Made by a program: the position numbers and the translations under genes. A stretch of 64,000 nucleotides of DNA. Origin: JANMEB01 sp041745295. Its GTDB lineage: Bacteria > Planctomycetota > Planctomycetia > Pirellulales > Pirellulaceae. Positions 1-9,307 of the stretch are shown in pieces (positions within the stretch are counted from its first letter, which is position 1; each line of letters starts with the position of its first letter). A model generated the notes under the pieces. The model was not told where the DNA came from. It saw nothing but the letters and a program-made list of their open reading frames with translations, and searched no databases. The stretch is from the NCBI GenBank assembly GCA_041745295.1, contig JBGTJE010000043.1:56341-120340 (forward strand). Direction: 5' to 3'.

Positions 1-437
1 AGGACTTTGGTGATGCAGGGATGGTCGAGAAGGGCCATCGTTTGTTGTTCGGATTCAAAACGAGCCACGACGCGGCGCGTGTCCATTCCGACCTTGATGA
101 CTTTGAGCGCGACCTTTCGGCGCATCGGTTCGATCTGCTGGGCGAGAAACACGATCCCCATTCCGCCTTCGCCGATTTCTTCCAAAAGCTGATAGGGGCC
201 GATCCGGCTCCCGATTTTTGGAACGCCGATTGGCTTGGAACGCTTGACATGTCCGTCGGTAGTTTCCTCGAGGGTCTTTCCCTCGCTGAAGAATGCAATA
301 AGTCGTTGCTCCAATTCGGCCCGGAGCTCCGCATTGTCCTTGCAAGATCCATCCAGGAATTGGCGTCGCGCTCGTTCGTCGCTGAAGCTAGCGGCCTGTC
401 GAAAAATTGCGTCGGTTGACGAAGCTGTCTTTTGCAT
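1..437 (-). CDS. Ser/Thr protein kinase, N-terminal part (cut by window edge)
   Basis: The reading frame starts at ATG 437-435 and runs off the left edge, leaving 145 codons. An N-terminal region of about 70 residues precedes the kinase domain, which opens with the glycine-rich loop GEGGMGIVFLAQQ, followed by the ATP-binding lysine in VALKVIKVGMDTR and then RFESEQQTMALLDHPCI. This is the usual start of planctomycete Hanks-type kinases. The HRD and DFG motifs lie outside the window. The start is supported by an AAGGGG ribosome-binding site about 9 bases upstream. Substrate and trigger are unknown; such kinases often carry C-terminal membrane or repeat domains that cannot be seen here. Confidence 0.85.
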   Translation of the reverse strand, partial: MQKTASSTDAIFRQAASFSDERARRQFLDGSCKDNAELRAELEQRLIAFFSEGKTLEETTDGHVKRSKPIGVPKIGSRIGPYQLLEEIGEGGMGIVFLAQQIEPMRRKVALKVIKVGMDTRRVVARFESEQQTMALLDHPCITKV

Positions 438-879
438 AGTCAGTCCCCTTTAATCCCCCCATTATATTCGTGGGCGCAGGCCGGTAATTCCTGCGAAAAT
501 TATCGAGAAAGTGCCGAAAGCTAAGCAAATCGTCAAACCCGTCGAGACCGCTGCAAACCGTTCGCCAACTCGAACCCCAATATCAAACGTCGGCAGTCAA
601 AGGTAGCCGGCCCTATTGTAATGCGTTTCAAGATGCGATTAATCGCACTTGGCTGGGCCTCAAACGGAGGTTAAGCCGGCCGTCGAACCAATTCCAAAAT
701 CAATGATTTCGGCATAATTGGGCCGTCGCCCCTTCGAAATATTCGGTGCAAATATTCTCCGAACACAGCCTTTGTTCGTTCGCGAGCAATGCAGTTCTTA
801 CCATTAGAAACGGCGAAGGGATTCAAAATCAGCAAGGTTGTGGTCCGCGGCACATTGGCAGTTGCCGCGAGAAACGACG
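438..879. other. Intergenic region, no gene seen
   Basis: This 442-base spacer separates two minus-strand genes. It should hold the promoter of the kinase at 437. I see no convincing coding frame. A perfect 14-base palindrome TGCGATTAATCGCA lies at 634-647 and could be a binding site, but it has no second copy nearby. Confidence 0.5.
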
Positions 880-2112
880 CTATTCTTCGCGCAACTCCGC
901 CGATTCGACGACAATTTTTGCCTTGTAGGATCCGGGGAATTGGTAACTGTCGTTAGCGTACTCCGCTTGAAGGGCAATCCCCAATTTCAACAACCCGGAT
1001 TTGCTGGCCGTAAAAGTTGCCTTATTGCCGATCTTGATGAACTTGTCGTCGTCGCCAATTTGGGCCAGCAAAGTTCCGCCGCCGTGACCGTTGAAGTTGC
1101 CGTATTGCGTGCTTCCTTCGGGAGTCACGGTGGCCTGCACTCCCCACGGGCTCATCGTGAGTTGTCCCTCCGCGCGGATCGTGACTCGATCTCCACGATT
1201 CAAACGAATTCCAGTGGACTTGGGGTTGGCATGGGCATAATTTTTGCCGCTGATGGATACTGTCGCGCGGCGCTCGACGCTTCCGCCATCCTGTCGGTCG
1301 GCGAATTTGACGTCCATGAGTTTGACGGTGAGCGGGCCGTACTTGCTCGAGATTTCAAATTCGTCTTGGACGATTTTGCCGACGATGACAAAGTCTCGCG
1401 TCGAAATCGCATCGCCGTGAATTAGTTCGGCGTCGTCATCGGCGAGATCGGCGTCCTCTTCCAAGTCCTCGATCATGGACTCGATTTCTTTGCGAATCTC
1501 GTCTAGGTGCCGTTTGCGTTCGGCGTTGCCGCCGTCTTGAAAACGGTAGATTTCTCGGCGCAGCTGCATTCCCATTGCAATGAGCCCCTTGTGGGCGGTC
1601 TCTCGCAACTTGTAGTCCTCGGCGCCCAAGTCTTCAATGAGCTTGTCGATCTGCTCGCGCTTTTGAGGGAAACTATCGAGGCCGGGTCGAAAGCTGGTGA
1701 TTTTTTCGATTGGTACTTGGAGTTGGCCAAATTCAGTTTGCACCAAGACTTGTTCAATACCCAATTCGCCGGTGATCACATTTCCGTCCCAGAGGTGCAG
1801 GCGGATTTCCCGCGGGTTAATCGGCCGAGTATTTTCCACCGTTTCCACAACCGGCTTTTCATCGGTTTCATCCACGGGATCCACGGGTTTGTCGTCTTGC
1901 ACCTCGACCGTCGGAACGGCGGCACGGATTTCATGCGGGACGGGGAACGATTGTTGCGACTCGTCCTGCTGCCCAACGGCCGCGATTGCCGGGGGTGTCC
2001 CCCGTGAGCCCGCGGCTCGTTCGCCGCGACGGATCGGCTCCGGTGGAAGAATGGCCGCAGCCGCAGAGCAACAAATAGTCAACGCGGACGCGATGAACAC
2101 GTGCCGTATCAT
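880..2112 (-). CDS. Exported protein with PA-IL lectin-like C-terminal domain
   Basis: This 410-residue protein is predicted from an ATG at 2112, where a signal peptide begins (MIRHVFIASALTICCSAAAA). ATG 2154 is an alternative that would lengthen the n-region. After a Pro/Asp/Glu-rich linker, a segment LWDGNVITGELGIEQVLVQ is followed by LQVPIEKITSF, a short beta unit common in planctomycete exported proteins. A charged helical region (about residues 145-225) comes next. The last 130 residues, with NRGDRVTIRAEGQ, GNFNGHGGGTLLAQIG and TASKSGLLKLGI, resemble the LecA/PA-IL galactose-binding fold, a beta-sandwich binding small ligands or sugars. The family assignment is from memory of motif order and is moderate. 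It probably acts outside the cytoplasmic membrane. Confidence 0.7.
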   Translation of the reverse strand: MIRHVFIASALTICCSAAAAILPPEPIRRGERAAGSRGTPPAIAAVGQQDESQQSFPVPHEIRAAVPTVEVQDDKPVDPVDETDEKPVVETVENTRPINPREIRLHLWDGNVITGELGIEQVLVQTEFGQLQVPIEKITSFRPGLDSFPQKREQIDKLIEDLGAEDYKLRETAHKGLIAMGMQLRREIYRFQDGGNAERKRHLDEIRKEIESMIEDLEEDADLADDDAELIHGDAISTRDFVIVGKIVQDEFEISSKYGPLTVKLMDVKFADRQDGGSVERRATVSISGKNYAHANPKSTGIRLNRGDRVTIRAEGQLTMSPWGVQATVTPEGSTQYGNFNGHGGGTLLAQIGDDDKFIKIGNKATFTASKSGLLKLGIALQAEYANDSYQFPGSYKAKIVVESAELREE

Positions 2113-2373
2113 GCCGAGTCCAGTTTCGGTGAGAGAAATCTGTTCGAGTTTCATTTTCGAGAAAGGGCTGGAGAACGTCGTTTGAAACCAACGGCGGGTG
2201 AACGCAATCCACCAACGGTTGTCGCGACGATGCTGCCCTTTTAGTATCATAATCAATCCCTCGGGGAACGCACCCACGACTACGTTTTGAGTCGCCAGAC
2301 ACGCAAGAAGTTTCCAGAGCTTTGGAAAGCTTTGTGATGTTGCAAATTCGTGACAATCGGCAAAAGGCACACC

Positions 2374-3561
2374 ATGTTTGATCTTCAGGCCGTCCAAAAA
2401 GTCTTGGTCCAGTTCGGATTAAAGGGGTGGCTGCTGTACGATTTTCGCGGCTCCAATCTGCTGGCTCTGCGCGTTTTGGGGATTCCGGAATCCCAAGTCA
2501 AGTCCCGGCGTTTTTTTTATTACATCAGTGCCGAAGGGGCGGCCAAGAAGCTTGTTCACCGCATCGAGTCCGGGGCCCTCGATCACTTGCCCGGCGACAA
2601 AATCGTCTATTTGACCTGGCAAGAGCTTGAAGACGGCGTTCGACAACTGCTCGCCGGTGTCTCCCAGGTCGCCATGGAATACTCCCCGCGCAATGGAAAT
2701 CCCTACGTCTCGAAAGTCGATGCGGGGACGATTGAGTTGGTGCGGTCTCTCGGTGTGGACGTGGTATCCTCGGGTGATCTCATTTCGTATTTCGAATCCC
2801 GCTGGTCCGCACCACAGTGGGAGCAACATCAGCGCGCGGACCGGCTGAATCAACAAGCGTTCGATCTGGCCTGGAAGATGATTGCCGAACGGGTTCGGGC
2901 CAAAAAAACGGTCCGTGAAACCGATGTTCAAGATATGGTCATGGACTATTATCAAAAAAACCACATGACCACGTATCATCCGCCGATTGTCGGCGTCGGG
3001 CCGAACAGTGGCGACCCGCATTATGCACCGCAGCGCGGATCGGATCTGGAGATCAAGCAAGGCGACTTTGTGCTGTTGGACATGTGGGCCAAAATGGACG
3101 AACCCGGCGGGGTCTATTCCGATCTCACCAAAGTCGGCTTCGTCGGCTCAGAAGTCCCGGTCCAGTTTAAGAAAATCTTTGATATCGTCGCCGCAGCGCG
3201 CGATGCCGGTATCGAACTCGTTAAGACTTCGTTTGGGCGACGTCAGCCACTCTACGGATGGCAAGTCGACCAGGCAACACGCGACGTGATTGAAAAGGCG
3301 GGCTACGGCACGTATTTTTGCCATCGCACCGGACACAACATTGGCCAAGAGACGCATGGCAATGGCACTCACATGGACAATTTGGAAACCAAAGAAGGGC
3401 GACTCGTGTTGCCGGAAACGTGTTTCTCGATCGAGCCCGGCATCTATCTCAAGGAATTTGGTGTGCGCAGTGAAATCAATGTCTTCATTGGCCGCGAACA
3501 ACAAGTCCACGTGACGGGCGGAGTTCAAACCGCCGTGACGCCCGTCCTGGCCGAATATTGA
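2374..3561 (+). CDS. M24-family metallopeptidase (Xaa-Pro aminopeptidase-like)
   Basis: A 395-residue cytoplasmic protein of the pita-bread fold. The N-terminal third (to about residue 150) is a creatinase-like domain. The C-terminal catalytic domain shows the five metal ligands of family M24 in order: Asp in LLDMWAK, Asp in VYSDLTKVGF, His in CHRTGHNIG, Glu in FSIEPGIYL and Glu in VRSEINVFI. Such enzymes use two Mn or Co ions to remove N-terminal residues, usually before proline. Start ATG 2374 has AAAGG upstream; an upstream GTG at 2350 is possible. It diverges from the gene at 2112. Exact substrate cannot be told from sequence; the dimetal site looks intact. Confidence 0.85.
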   Translation: MFDLQAVQKVLVQFGLKGWLLYDFRGSNLLALRVLGIPESQVKSRRFFYYISAEGAAKKLVHRIESGALDHLPGDKIVYLTWQELEDGVRQLLAGVSQVAMEYSPRNGNPYVSKVDAGTIELVRSLGVDVVSSGDLISYFESRWSAPQWEQHQRADRLNQQAFDLAWKMIAERVRAKKTVRETDVQDMVMDYYQKNHMTTYHPPIVGVGPNSGDPHYAPQRGSDLEIKQGDFVLLDMWAKMDEPGGVYSDLTKVGFVGSEVPVQFKKIFDIVAAARDAGIELVKTSFGRRQPLYGWQVDQATRDVIEKAGYGTYFCHRTGHNIGQETHGNGTHMDNLETKEGRLVLPETCFSIEPGIYLKEFGVRSEINVFIGREQQVHVTGGVQTAVTPVLAEY

Positions 3562-3621
3562 TCGCGAAGTTCGAACGTCGTTCGACAGTAACGCATTGGA
3601 CACGTGTGATCGTGCGCCGCT

Positions 3622-5037
3622 TTACAACACGCGCATTGCAATGACCAAGCCGAGGAGCGTGCCAACCCCGACGCACGCCATGCCGATGATGACCACCCAA
3701 GTCAAAGTAAATTGCATCTCATCGTTTTCGATTCGAGCCGCGTTAAACTGCTCGACGATGGAGACGGGGGGAGGTGGAGTTAGCGGACGTGTGACAATCG
3801 CCGGTGGGCGGCCTTTTTCTTCTGCGGAATCACTGACAGCCCTCGAACTCGAGCGGAGGCTTCCCGATTCACTGCCCGTGCTATCGGCGACGTCGGATTG
3901 GTGACTGGCGCCCGGGTCGGTGTCCTGTTCGCCTTCGGCGGACCGGTTGGTGGTCGACCAACGGGCCCGAGCCTCTTGGACCTCTGGAAACAGATTTTGG
4001 TCGGTTGCCCAAGGGGTCAATCGCTCGGCGACTTCCAAGGCCGATTGAATGCGTTCCCGGGGATCTTTTTCCATCATATCGCCGATGAGGTCGACAAATT
4101 CATCGCTGACTTCCGGGTTGAAACGTCGCGGATGCCAAGGGGTTTCCTCGAGGTGTCGGCGGGCCTTGCTTTTGGCGTTTCCGCCGGGGAACGGGACCTT
4201 GCCCGTGATGGCGTAATACAATGTGCAGCCCAAGGCGTAGATGTCGGCGACTTTCGAGACATCCAACGGGCTGCGGATCTGTTCGGGTGCCAAATAGTCG
4301 GCGGTGCCGACAATTTTTCCGCTTCGTCCTTCGTTGTCGGTGAGGTGCCCGGCGAGTCCCAGGTCGGAAACCTTGGCGACGCCCGACGCGGTCACCAAAA
4401 TATTTCCCGGCTTGATGTCGCGATGAATGAGCCCGCGTTGGTGCGCGTGTTCCAAACCCTCGGCGGCTTGCTTGATGATGCTGGCCGCTTGCTGCACGGT
4501 GACCATGCCTTTGGTTCGCACCAAGCGACGCAGATCCGTTCCTTCCACGTATTCCACCACCAAGTAATGGACGTTGCCGTCTTCGCCAGCGTCGTAGGCG
4601 CGGACCAAGTTTGGATGGTCCAACTTGGCTTGCGTGCGAATCTCGCGGCGAAAATTCTCGATCGACTCCGAGGTCTTTTTATGCAGAGGCAAGACCTTGA
4701 TCGCCGATTCGCGTCCCATCATCTCATGAACGGCTTTGAAGACTTGGCCCATCCCACCCTGCCCGATCCAGTCGGTGATGATGTACGGTCCCAGCGTTAG
4801 CTTCGTCCGTCCGGACAAGAGTTGATCGGCTTGGTAGGCGGTCAACGATTCCTGTGCGACCATCATGGCCGCAAGGTCACGATCGGAGACTTCGGTGGCC
4901 GCGCTTTTCGCGGCGCCATTTTTTTGCTTGAGGCGCGCCGCGGCCTCGTCCAGTTGGTCTTCGGTAACCAAACCACTGAGCAATGCCAGCTCACGAAATG
5001 TCGATTTTTTTGAAGACAAGAGACGTCCGGAATTCAA
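3622..5037 (-). CDS. Ser/Thr protein kinase with C-terminal membrane anchor
   Basis: A 471-residue Hanks-type kinase. Residues 1-80 form a helical domain found before the kinase domain in many planctomycete kinases (STFRELALLSGLV). The kinase domain covers about 82-345: glycine loop GQGGMGQVFKA, Lys in ESAIKVLPL, catalytic loop HRDIKPGNILV, metal motif SDLGLAG (DLG in place of DFG), and YLAPEQ. A Ser/Gln/Pro-rich linker follows, then one transmembrane helix at about 445-468 (WVVIIGMACVGVGTLLGLVI). The topology puts the kinase domain in the cytoplasm with a very short far end, so no sensor domain is evident. The start appears to be TTG at 5037 with no clear ribosome-binding site; the first ATG is too far in. 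Confidence 0.88.
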   Translation of the reverse strand: MNSGRLLSSKKSTFRELALLSGLVTEDQLDEAAARLKQKNGAAKSAATEVSDRDLAAMMVAQESLTAYQADQLLSGRTKLTLGPYIITDWIGQGGMGQVFKAVHEMMGRESAIKVLPLHKKTSESIENFRREIRTQAKLDHPNLVRAYDAGEDGNVHYLVVEYVEGTDLRRLVRTKGMVTVQQAASIIKQAAEGLEHAHQRGLIHRDIKPGNILVTASGVAKVSDLGLAGHLTDNEGRSGKIVGTADYLAPEQIRSPLDVSKVADIYALGCTLYYAITGKVPFPGGNAKSKARRHLEETPWHPRRFNPEVSDEFVDLIGDMMEKDPRERIQSALEVAERLTPWATDQNLFPEVQEARARWSTTNRSAEGEQDTDPGASHQSDVADSTGSESGSLRSSSRAVSDSAEEKGRPPAIVTRPLTPPPPVSIVEQFNAARIENDEMQFTLTWVVIIGMACVGVGTLLGLVIAMRVL

Positions 5038-5113
5038 CAGATCTGAAAACGAGGAACCTGTACCAATTTACACAATAAGCACTTTTTTTGCGACGAATGA
5101 CACCGATACTTTT

Positions 5114-5830
5114 TCAGTTTCGCATATGACTTTCAAAATCGACTTGGAATTGGGCGATCCTCCAGCTGACGGGAGGTGGGCTGCGAAAAGTCAAAGCGAC
5201 GTTTTTGCTAGGGTGGACGAGTTGCAATGCCACGGAGTGCAAGGCTATCCCCGCCGCGAACGATTGCCGGCTGCCATACTTTTTATCTCCCATAATATGC
5301 CATCCATTCGCGGCCAATTGCACCCGGATTTGGTGCTTGCGACCCGTCAGTAACTCGATTTCAAGTAGCGAAAGGGACGGCAATCGAGCCAAGACTCGGT
5401 AGCGCAGTTCAGCGCGCTGCAGCCGGCATCGGCGATCGTCCGGCGATTCTTCGCGCGAGGCGCGCATACGTTTAGCGGTATCGTCCTTGGAGAGCCAATG
5501 CACCAAGGTTCCTTGAACGGGTTCGACGCGTCCGGAAACGACTGCCCAGTATCGCTTGCGGACCATTCCCGAACGAAATTGCTCCGATAATCGTGCGGCC
5601 GCCTTCGAAGTGCGGGCCAGAACAATCACGCCGGAAACCAGCGCATCCAATCGGCTAACGACTCCCAAAAATACGTTGCCAGGCTTGTCATACTTTTGTT
5701 TAAGATATTCCTTAGCGATCTTGACCAAGCTATTTTCCTGAGGGCCGACACCTACGGTTGCCAGCCCTGTCGGCTTTTCCACGACCAACAGGTGATTATC
5801 TTCGTATAACACCGAAAGCTCATACTTCAT
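5114..5830 (-). CDS. RluA-family pseudouridine synthase
   Basis: A 238-residue enzyme that isomerises uridine to pseudouridine in rRNA or tRNA. The catalytic aspartate lies in SRLDALVSGVIVL; most relatives have HRLD. The second conserved block is LLTGRKHQIRVQLA with the RxHQIR signature, followed by GDKKYG. There is no N-terminal S4 domain, so it resembles the short RluA/RluC-type branch. ATG 5830 is chosen because the conserved region starts directly after it (MKYELSVLYEDNHLLVVEKP) and GGAC lies 8 bases upstream; ATG 5854 would add eight residues. The RNA target site cannot be deduced. Confidence 0.88.
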   Translation of the reverse strand: MKYELSVLYEDNHLLVVEKPTGLATVGVGPQENSLVKIAKEYLKQKYDKPGNVFLGVVSRLDALVSGVIVLARTSKAAARLSEQFRSGMVRKRYWAVVSGRVEPVQGTLVHWLSKDDTAKRMRASREESPDDRRCRLQRAELRYRVLARLPSLSLLEIELLTGRKHQIRVQLAANGWHIMGDKKYGSRQSFAAGIALHSVALQLVHPSKNVALTFRSPPPVSWRIAQFQVDFESHMRN

Positions 5831-5889
5831 CGTTGCGTCCAATGTTCCACACACCCTTCCACTTGACCTGCCACGTGTGCCGTTGAATA

Positions 5890-5964
5890 TCAGTCGCCGG
5901 GCGGCAGCGCCTGGCTTTTCCTAACCAACGTTTCCAAAACCGGACGCTAGCGCGTTGCGGCTGA
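5890..5964. repeat. Repeat family C, copy 1 (inverted pair, left half degenerate)
   Basis: The right half (GCTAGCGCGTTGCGGCTGA, 5946-5964) matches the right half of the copy at 61941-62018. The left half (starting CAGTCGCC) is a degraded version of the complementary arm. It lies in the spacer between the divergent pseudouridine synthase and Maf genes. Confidence 0.6.
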
Positions 5965-6000
5965 TCGACCAGAGCGGCGAGCCAATTCAATCTCACTACC

Positions 6001-6636
6001 ATGCCCACCCATCGCGAGCCCGATTTCATTCTAGCCAGTAACTCCCCTCGCCGGGCTGCGCTATTAAGGGAGGCGGGCTACTCGTTTGAGGTGATCGCGC
6101 CCGATCCCAATCGCGAAAGCGGTCCGTTGCCGGACGAATCCGCCGAACAGCATGTTGCTCGTCTCGCGACCGAAAAAGCAGCGCATGTCGCCGACGAGTT
6201 GAACCGGGCCAGTAAAGTCGCTTTCGAAAAGGGACCGAGCGCGCATGAGTCAAATCGCTTCATCGTCGCGGCCGACACGGTTGCCGAATGCACGGGCGAA
6301 ATCCTGGGAAAACCGCTCGACCGCGATCATGCGCGGCAAATGCTGCAGCGGTTGCGGGGTGAAACGCATCGAGTCCTGACCGGAGTGTGCCTTTGGCAAT
6401 ATCCCCGAGGTCCCCAGCGAACCGAGGTCGACGTGACGATTTTGCAGATGTCGCCGCTGGGCGATGCGGAAATCGAGGCTTACTTAGATAGCGATCGCTG
6501 GCGCGGCAAAGCGGGCGCCTTTGGATTCCAGGACGGAAACGATTGGGTTCAAATCGTCAGCGGAAGTCCGAGCAATGTGGTCGGCTTGCCGCTGGAATTG
6601 CTTTCCAAACTGCTGCGCGAGTTCGTTGCTGGGTGA
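6001..6636 (+). CDS. maf: Maf/YhdE-type nucleoside triphosphate pyrophosphatase
   Basis: A 211-residue cytoplasmic house-cleaning enzyme. It shows the family signature ILASNSPRRAALLREAGY at residues 10-27, the FIVAADTVAECTGEILGKP block with the metal-binding region, and GKAGAFGFQDG near the C-terminus, all in the usual order and spacing. Family members hydrolyse noncanonical or specific NTPs (dTTP, UTP, m7GTP) to the monophosphate. The GKAGAFGFQ block places it with the dTTP/UTP-type branch, but the substrate is not certain. It diverges from the pseudouridine synthase gene. No other gene shares its transcript, since a repeat and a minus-strand gene follow. Confidence 0.9.
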   Translation: MPTHREPDFILASNSPRRAALLREAGYSFEVIAPDPNRESGPLPDESAEQHVARLATEKAAHVADELNRASKVAFEKGPSAHESNRFIVAADTVAECTGEILGKPLDRDHARQMLQRLRGETHRVLTGVCLWQYPRGPQRTEVDVTILQMSPLGDAEIEAYLDSDRWRGKAGAFGFQDGNDWVQIVSGSPSNVVGLPLELLSKLLREFVAG

Positions 6637-6675
6637 GGAAGAAAATTTCGCAAGTGGGTCGTTTCGCCGTTGGCC

Positions 6676-6769
6676 GTAGCCCTCTCGCTCCGCGAGAGGA
6701 GAGCGGTTTCAACAGTAACGTCAGTCCGCACGTCGGGGCCGCAGTCATCACGCGGAGCGTGATGGCTAC
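6676..6769. repeat. Repeat family B, 94 bp unit, copy 1
   Basis: The unit opens with GTAGCCCTCTCGC, TCC and GCGAGAGG (6676-6699, a hairpin) and closes with CATCACGC, GGA and GCGTGATG followed by GCTAC (6746-6769, a second hairpin). GTAG is at one edge and CTAC at the other. The unit at 35918-36011 has exactly the same length in reverse orientation, and 27 of its 45 interior bases match without gaps. Confidence 0.8.
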
Positions 6770-6808
6770 TTTGAAGCTGACCAACCATCAAAAATTCGCG
6801 GGCGTCAG

Positions 6809-8275
6809 TTATTTCTGTTGATCCAGAGTTTCGCGACCCGGCTCGCGCAACCAAAACGTCAATATCACGCCGACGAAGCAATACGTACCGGCGACAATCG
6901 CGGCGACGTAAGCGATCTTGGCAGGGTCCGGCGGCTTCGCCGCGGAGAAACTCAGGGTCAGCCACGCGGCAGCAGTTCCTAAAACTCGGCCGCCAATATT
7001 GGCCGCAAAGCTTTCGCCGGTACCGCGCAAGTGCAGCGGAAAAACGCGCGGAATGTAGTTTCCCCAAAAGCTGAATTGGGCCACGGTGAAAAAGCCCGCC
7101 GCGAAAATTCCCAACTTGATCCACAGCAGAGAATCCGCGGAGTTAAGCGAACGGCTGATCCAGACAAACAGCAACGGCACCAGAATCAGCGCGGGAAGTT
7201 GAAATATGCGTAGCTGCGTTCGACAACTGACGATACCAATCGCGACCAGCGCGAACACGAGGCGGCCAATGAGCCCGCCGACTTCTTGCCAAATCGTAAC
7301 TTCCGCAATGGCTTTATCGCGCGCGTTGCCAGCGGCTTGTTTGAGTCTTGGTTCGCGAACTTTTTCGGTGGACGATTCTGCCAATTTCTGAGATGCGGCG
7401 TCGCCGACCGCTTTTATTTCTACATGCCCGTTGAGGATTTGCGGCAATTGCTGAATCGCACCGAACGCGATGCCGTAGCTCGCAGCAAACATCAGCGTCG
7501 AAACGATCGTCGTACGGACTAGCGCGGGACTAAACAACTGACCGATGCTAGGACGGCTCAACGTTCCCGCTTGTCGCTTGCTCAGCCAGGCTGGTGATTC
7601 AGGCAAAAATGGTCGAACCAGGATCAATGGCAAAGCCGGGATGACTCCCGAAATCAACGTGTATCGCCAAGCTTCGTGGCCACCGTAAATCGCAGGTAAT
7701 GCACTTGCCCAATGAGCCGCCGCGACATTGGCGAACCCAACGAGCAAGCCGCCGAGTGAGGAAAACGCTTGCGTGAATCCCAAGATCTTCTCGCGACGTT
7801 CGTGTTCGGGAAAAAGCTCGGCCAGCCAGGCAACCGCAGCCACAAACTCGACGCAAACGCCGATGAACACCAAGCAGCGGAAGAACAACAACATGTACAA
7901 ATTGGTACTGAAGCCCGCTGCCATCGCCGAAAAGGCGTATAACAGAATGCTCCACGTCAGAATGCGTCGTCGTCCGAGCCGATCGGTTAGGTAGCCCCCC
8001 AACAATCCGAAGATTCCGCCGGCAATCGCTGGTAAAAAGAATAGAGCGCGAGCCCAATTGGTGTAATTTTCTCCACCGGGAGCGAACGAAGCCATCGCCT
8101 CGGGCTTGGGCATTCCCCCCGCCACCAATTGGTCGACCAGCGGGCCGCTCAGCGCGGCAATCGCTGACTTGAGAATAAGCGGCAGCATCAACAACTCGTA
8201 GATATCGAACGCAAAACCGATCGCCGCGATGATGCAAATCAGCCACTGCGTCGTCGTCAGTTTCGAAGTCGCCAT
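6809..8275 (-). CDS. MFS transporter
   Basis: A 488-residue integral membrane protein with about 12 hydrophobic helices. The first helix contains IGFAFDIYELLMLPLIL; the loop between helices 2 and 3 has the MFS motif A, GGYLTDRLGRRRI. A large charged cytoplasmic loop (about 270-325, rich in Lys, Glu and Ala) joins the two six-helix halves. The sequence resembles the sugar or metabolite:proton symporter branch, but no substrate can be named. The start ATG 8275 overlaps the stop of a short unconvincing upstream frame. It stands alone between repeat-rich spacers. Confidence 0.85.
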   Translation of the reverse strand: MATSKLTTTQWLICIIAAIGFAFDIYELLMLPLILKSAIAALSGPLVDQLVAGGMPKPEAMASFAPGGENYTNWARALFFLPAIAGGIFGLLGGYLTDRLGRRRILTWSILLYAFSAMAAGFSTNLYMLLFFRCLVFIGVCVEFVAAVAWLAELFPEHERREKILGFTQAFSSLGGLLVGFANVAAAHWASALPAIYGGHEAWRYTLISGVIPALPLILVRPFLPESPAWLSKRQAGTLSRPSIGQLFSPALVRTTIVSTLMFAASYGIAFGAIQQLPQILNGHVEIKAVGDAASQKLAESSTEKVREPRLKQAAGNARDKAIAEVTIWQEVGGLIGRLVFALVAIGIVSCRTQLRIFQLPALILVPLLFVWISRSLNSADSLLWIKLGIFAAGFFTVAQFSFWGNYIPRVFPLHLRGTGESFAANIGGRVLGTAAAWLTLSFSAAKPPDPAKIAYVAAIVAGTYCFVGVILTFWLREPGRETLDQQK

Positions 8276-8885
8276 TAGATTCCGCTCGCTTCGCCCAAGT
8301 ATTGAAAGCAGCCGTTAAGGCCTTCGATCGATGCAATACAATAGCCGCTCGAACCAGGCTTGGGAAATGGTAGGCGCATTTGTAACGCGCCCCGCAAATG
8401 CAGGGCACTATGCCGATGAACGGTGCCAAGCTCAAGGCCTTGCGTGTACAAAGTGCGTGCATCGTTCGAATTCTCGCCCAATCGGTTGTCCACCTGCAAG
8501 GATGAAAGACCTTCGGTCGGCGGTGTCGGGAGACCCGCGCACAGCGGGGCGTTGGCGAGGTTGGGAGATCCGCACGCAGCGGATCGCGGCATGGGCAGAA
8601 CAAGTAGTGGCTCGAAAAAAGTACGTCACTAGATCCCGCAAGAATTTCGTTGTCGCAAGTCTTGTGCAATCAGCCACTTGCGACTTGGCATGTGACGTGC
8701 CCACAAAAAACGGACGAGAACTCGACTAAAATGGATACCGTGCGCCGCCTAATCGCGTTCGATTGCAACGCGAACGGGGCAACCAAAATGTGGCAGACGA
8801 CGTGAAGCGTTGTTCGCCCACGGGGCTCAGGCAGATCGTTTTGCCGGGACTTGTTCCATGTCCTTGCCCGTCAGCTAACCTCGTC

Positions 8886-9143
8886 GGCCTATCCGAGGCA
8901 GCCGTGCTGATGCGCAAAGTGAACTCGTACGGCGATCCGCGGTTGTACGCAATCCAAGAGGTTGCCAGTCGGTTGGCAAACAGCCAGCAGCCGCTGGTCC
9001 CAGAACGCGTTTTTGTCACGGGTTCGACCAGTGGCGAAAATTCGTCGGCCGGCAGTGGATCGCTCGGATTCTTGTTGCAGCTATTGGTCGCGGAAAAATC
9101 CAGCTTCCAAACCAGCGACGATTCCCAATCGGCCGAGCTGTGA
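8886..9143 (+). pseudogene. Possible C-terminal remnant of an SPFH/band-7-like protein
   Basis: About 85 codons read as a plausible protein end: VNSYGDPRLYAIQEVASRL, then NSQQPLVPERVF, then a Gly/Ser-rich linker and LLQLLVAEKSSFQ before the stop. I associate this order (a YGDPRLYAL-type helix, QPLVPERVF, LLVAEKSGF) with the C-terminus of planctomycete SPFH-domain proteins, which form membrane-associated oligomers. No SPFH domain is present upstream, where the frame turns into unrelated sequence and no good start exists. I read it as a truncated relic. The identity is from memory and is tentative. Confidence 0.35.
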
Positions 9144-9256
9144 CAGTTTGCCGAACGGATGAGCAACCAGGCGATGGCCAACGTGGAATCGACCTTGGCG
9201 AAGCCGAACGGCGAGGTTTAGACTTTCACATTGGAGCGCCATGGCATTTCTTATTC

Positions 9257-9307
9257 TTATTCCCTCCCCCCGCGGCTTCGGCGAGTGGGGAGGGTGAGGG
9301 AGGGGTG
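9257..9307. repeat. Repeat family K, copy 1
   Basis: The sequence begins TTATTCCCTCCCCCC and continues to GTGGGGAGGGTGAGGGAGG, with two C-rich/G-rich arms that can pair. The same C-run and G-run layout recurs at 19366, 24520, 25014 and 60349, and its start appears at the right window edge. Confidence 0.65.

Noticed and set aside
634..647. Perfect palindrome TGCGATTAATCGCA as an operator
   Set aside because: Only one copy and no adjacent regulator; may be chance.
838..1425. Plus-strand open frame opposite the lectin-like protein gene
   Set aside because: It is the complement of a gene with a signal peptide and family-like domain; no independent start signal or motif.
3898..4800. Long plus-strand open frame opposite the kinase gene
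   Set aside because: It mirrors conserved kinase motifs on the other strand and has no family resemblance.
8275..8592. Minus-strand frame of about 105 codons ending in TAATG overlap with the MFS gene
   Set aside because: No recognisable motif, composition unlike the neighbours, and it runs through a GTAG-headed palindrome; the overlap alone is weak evidence.
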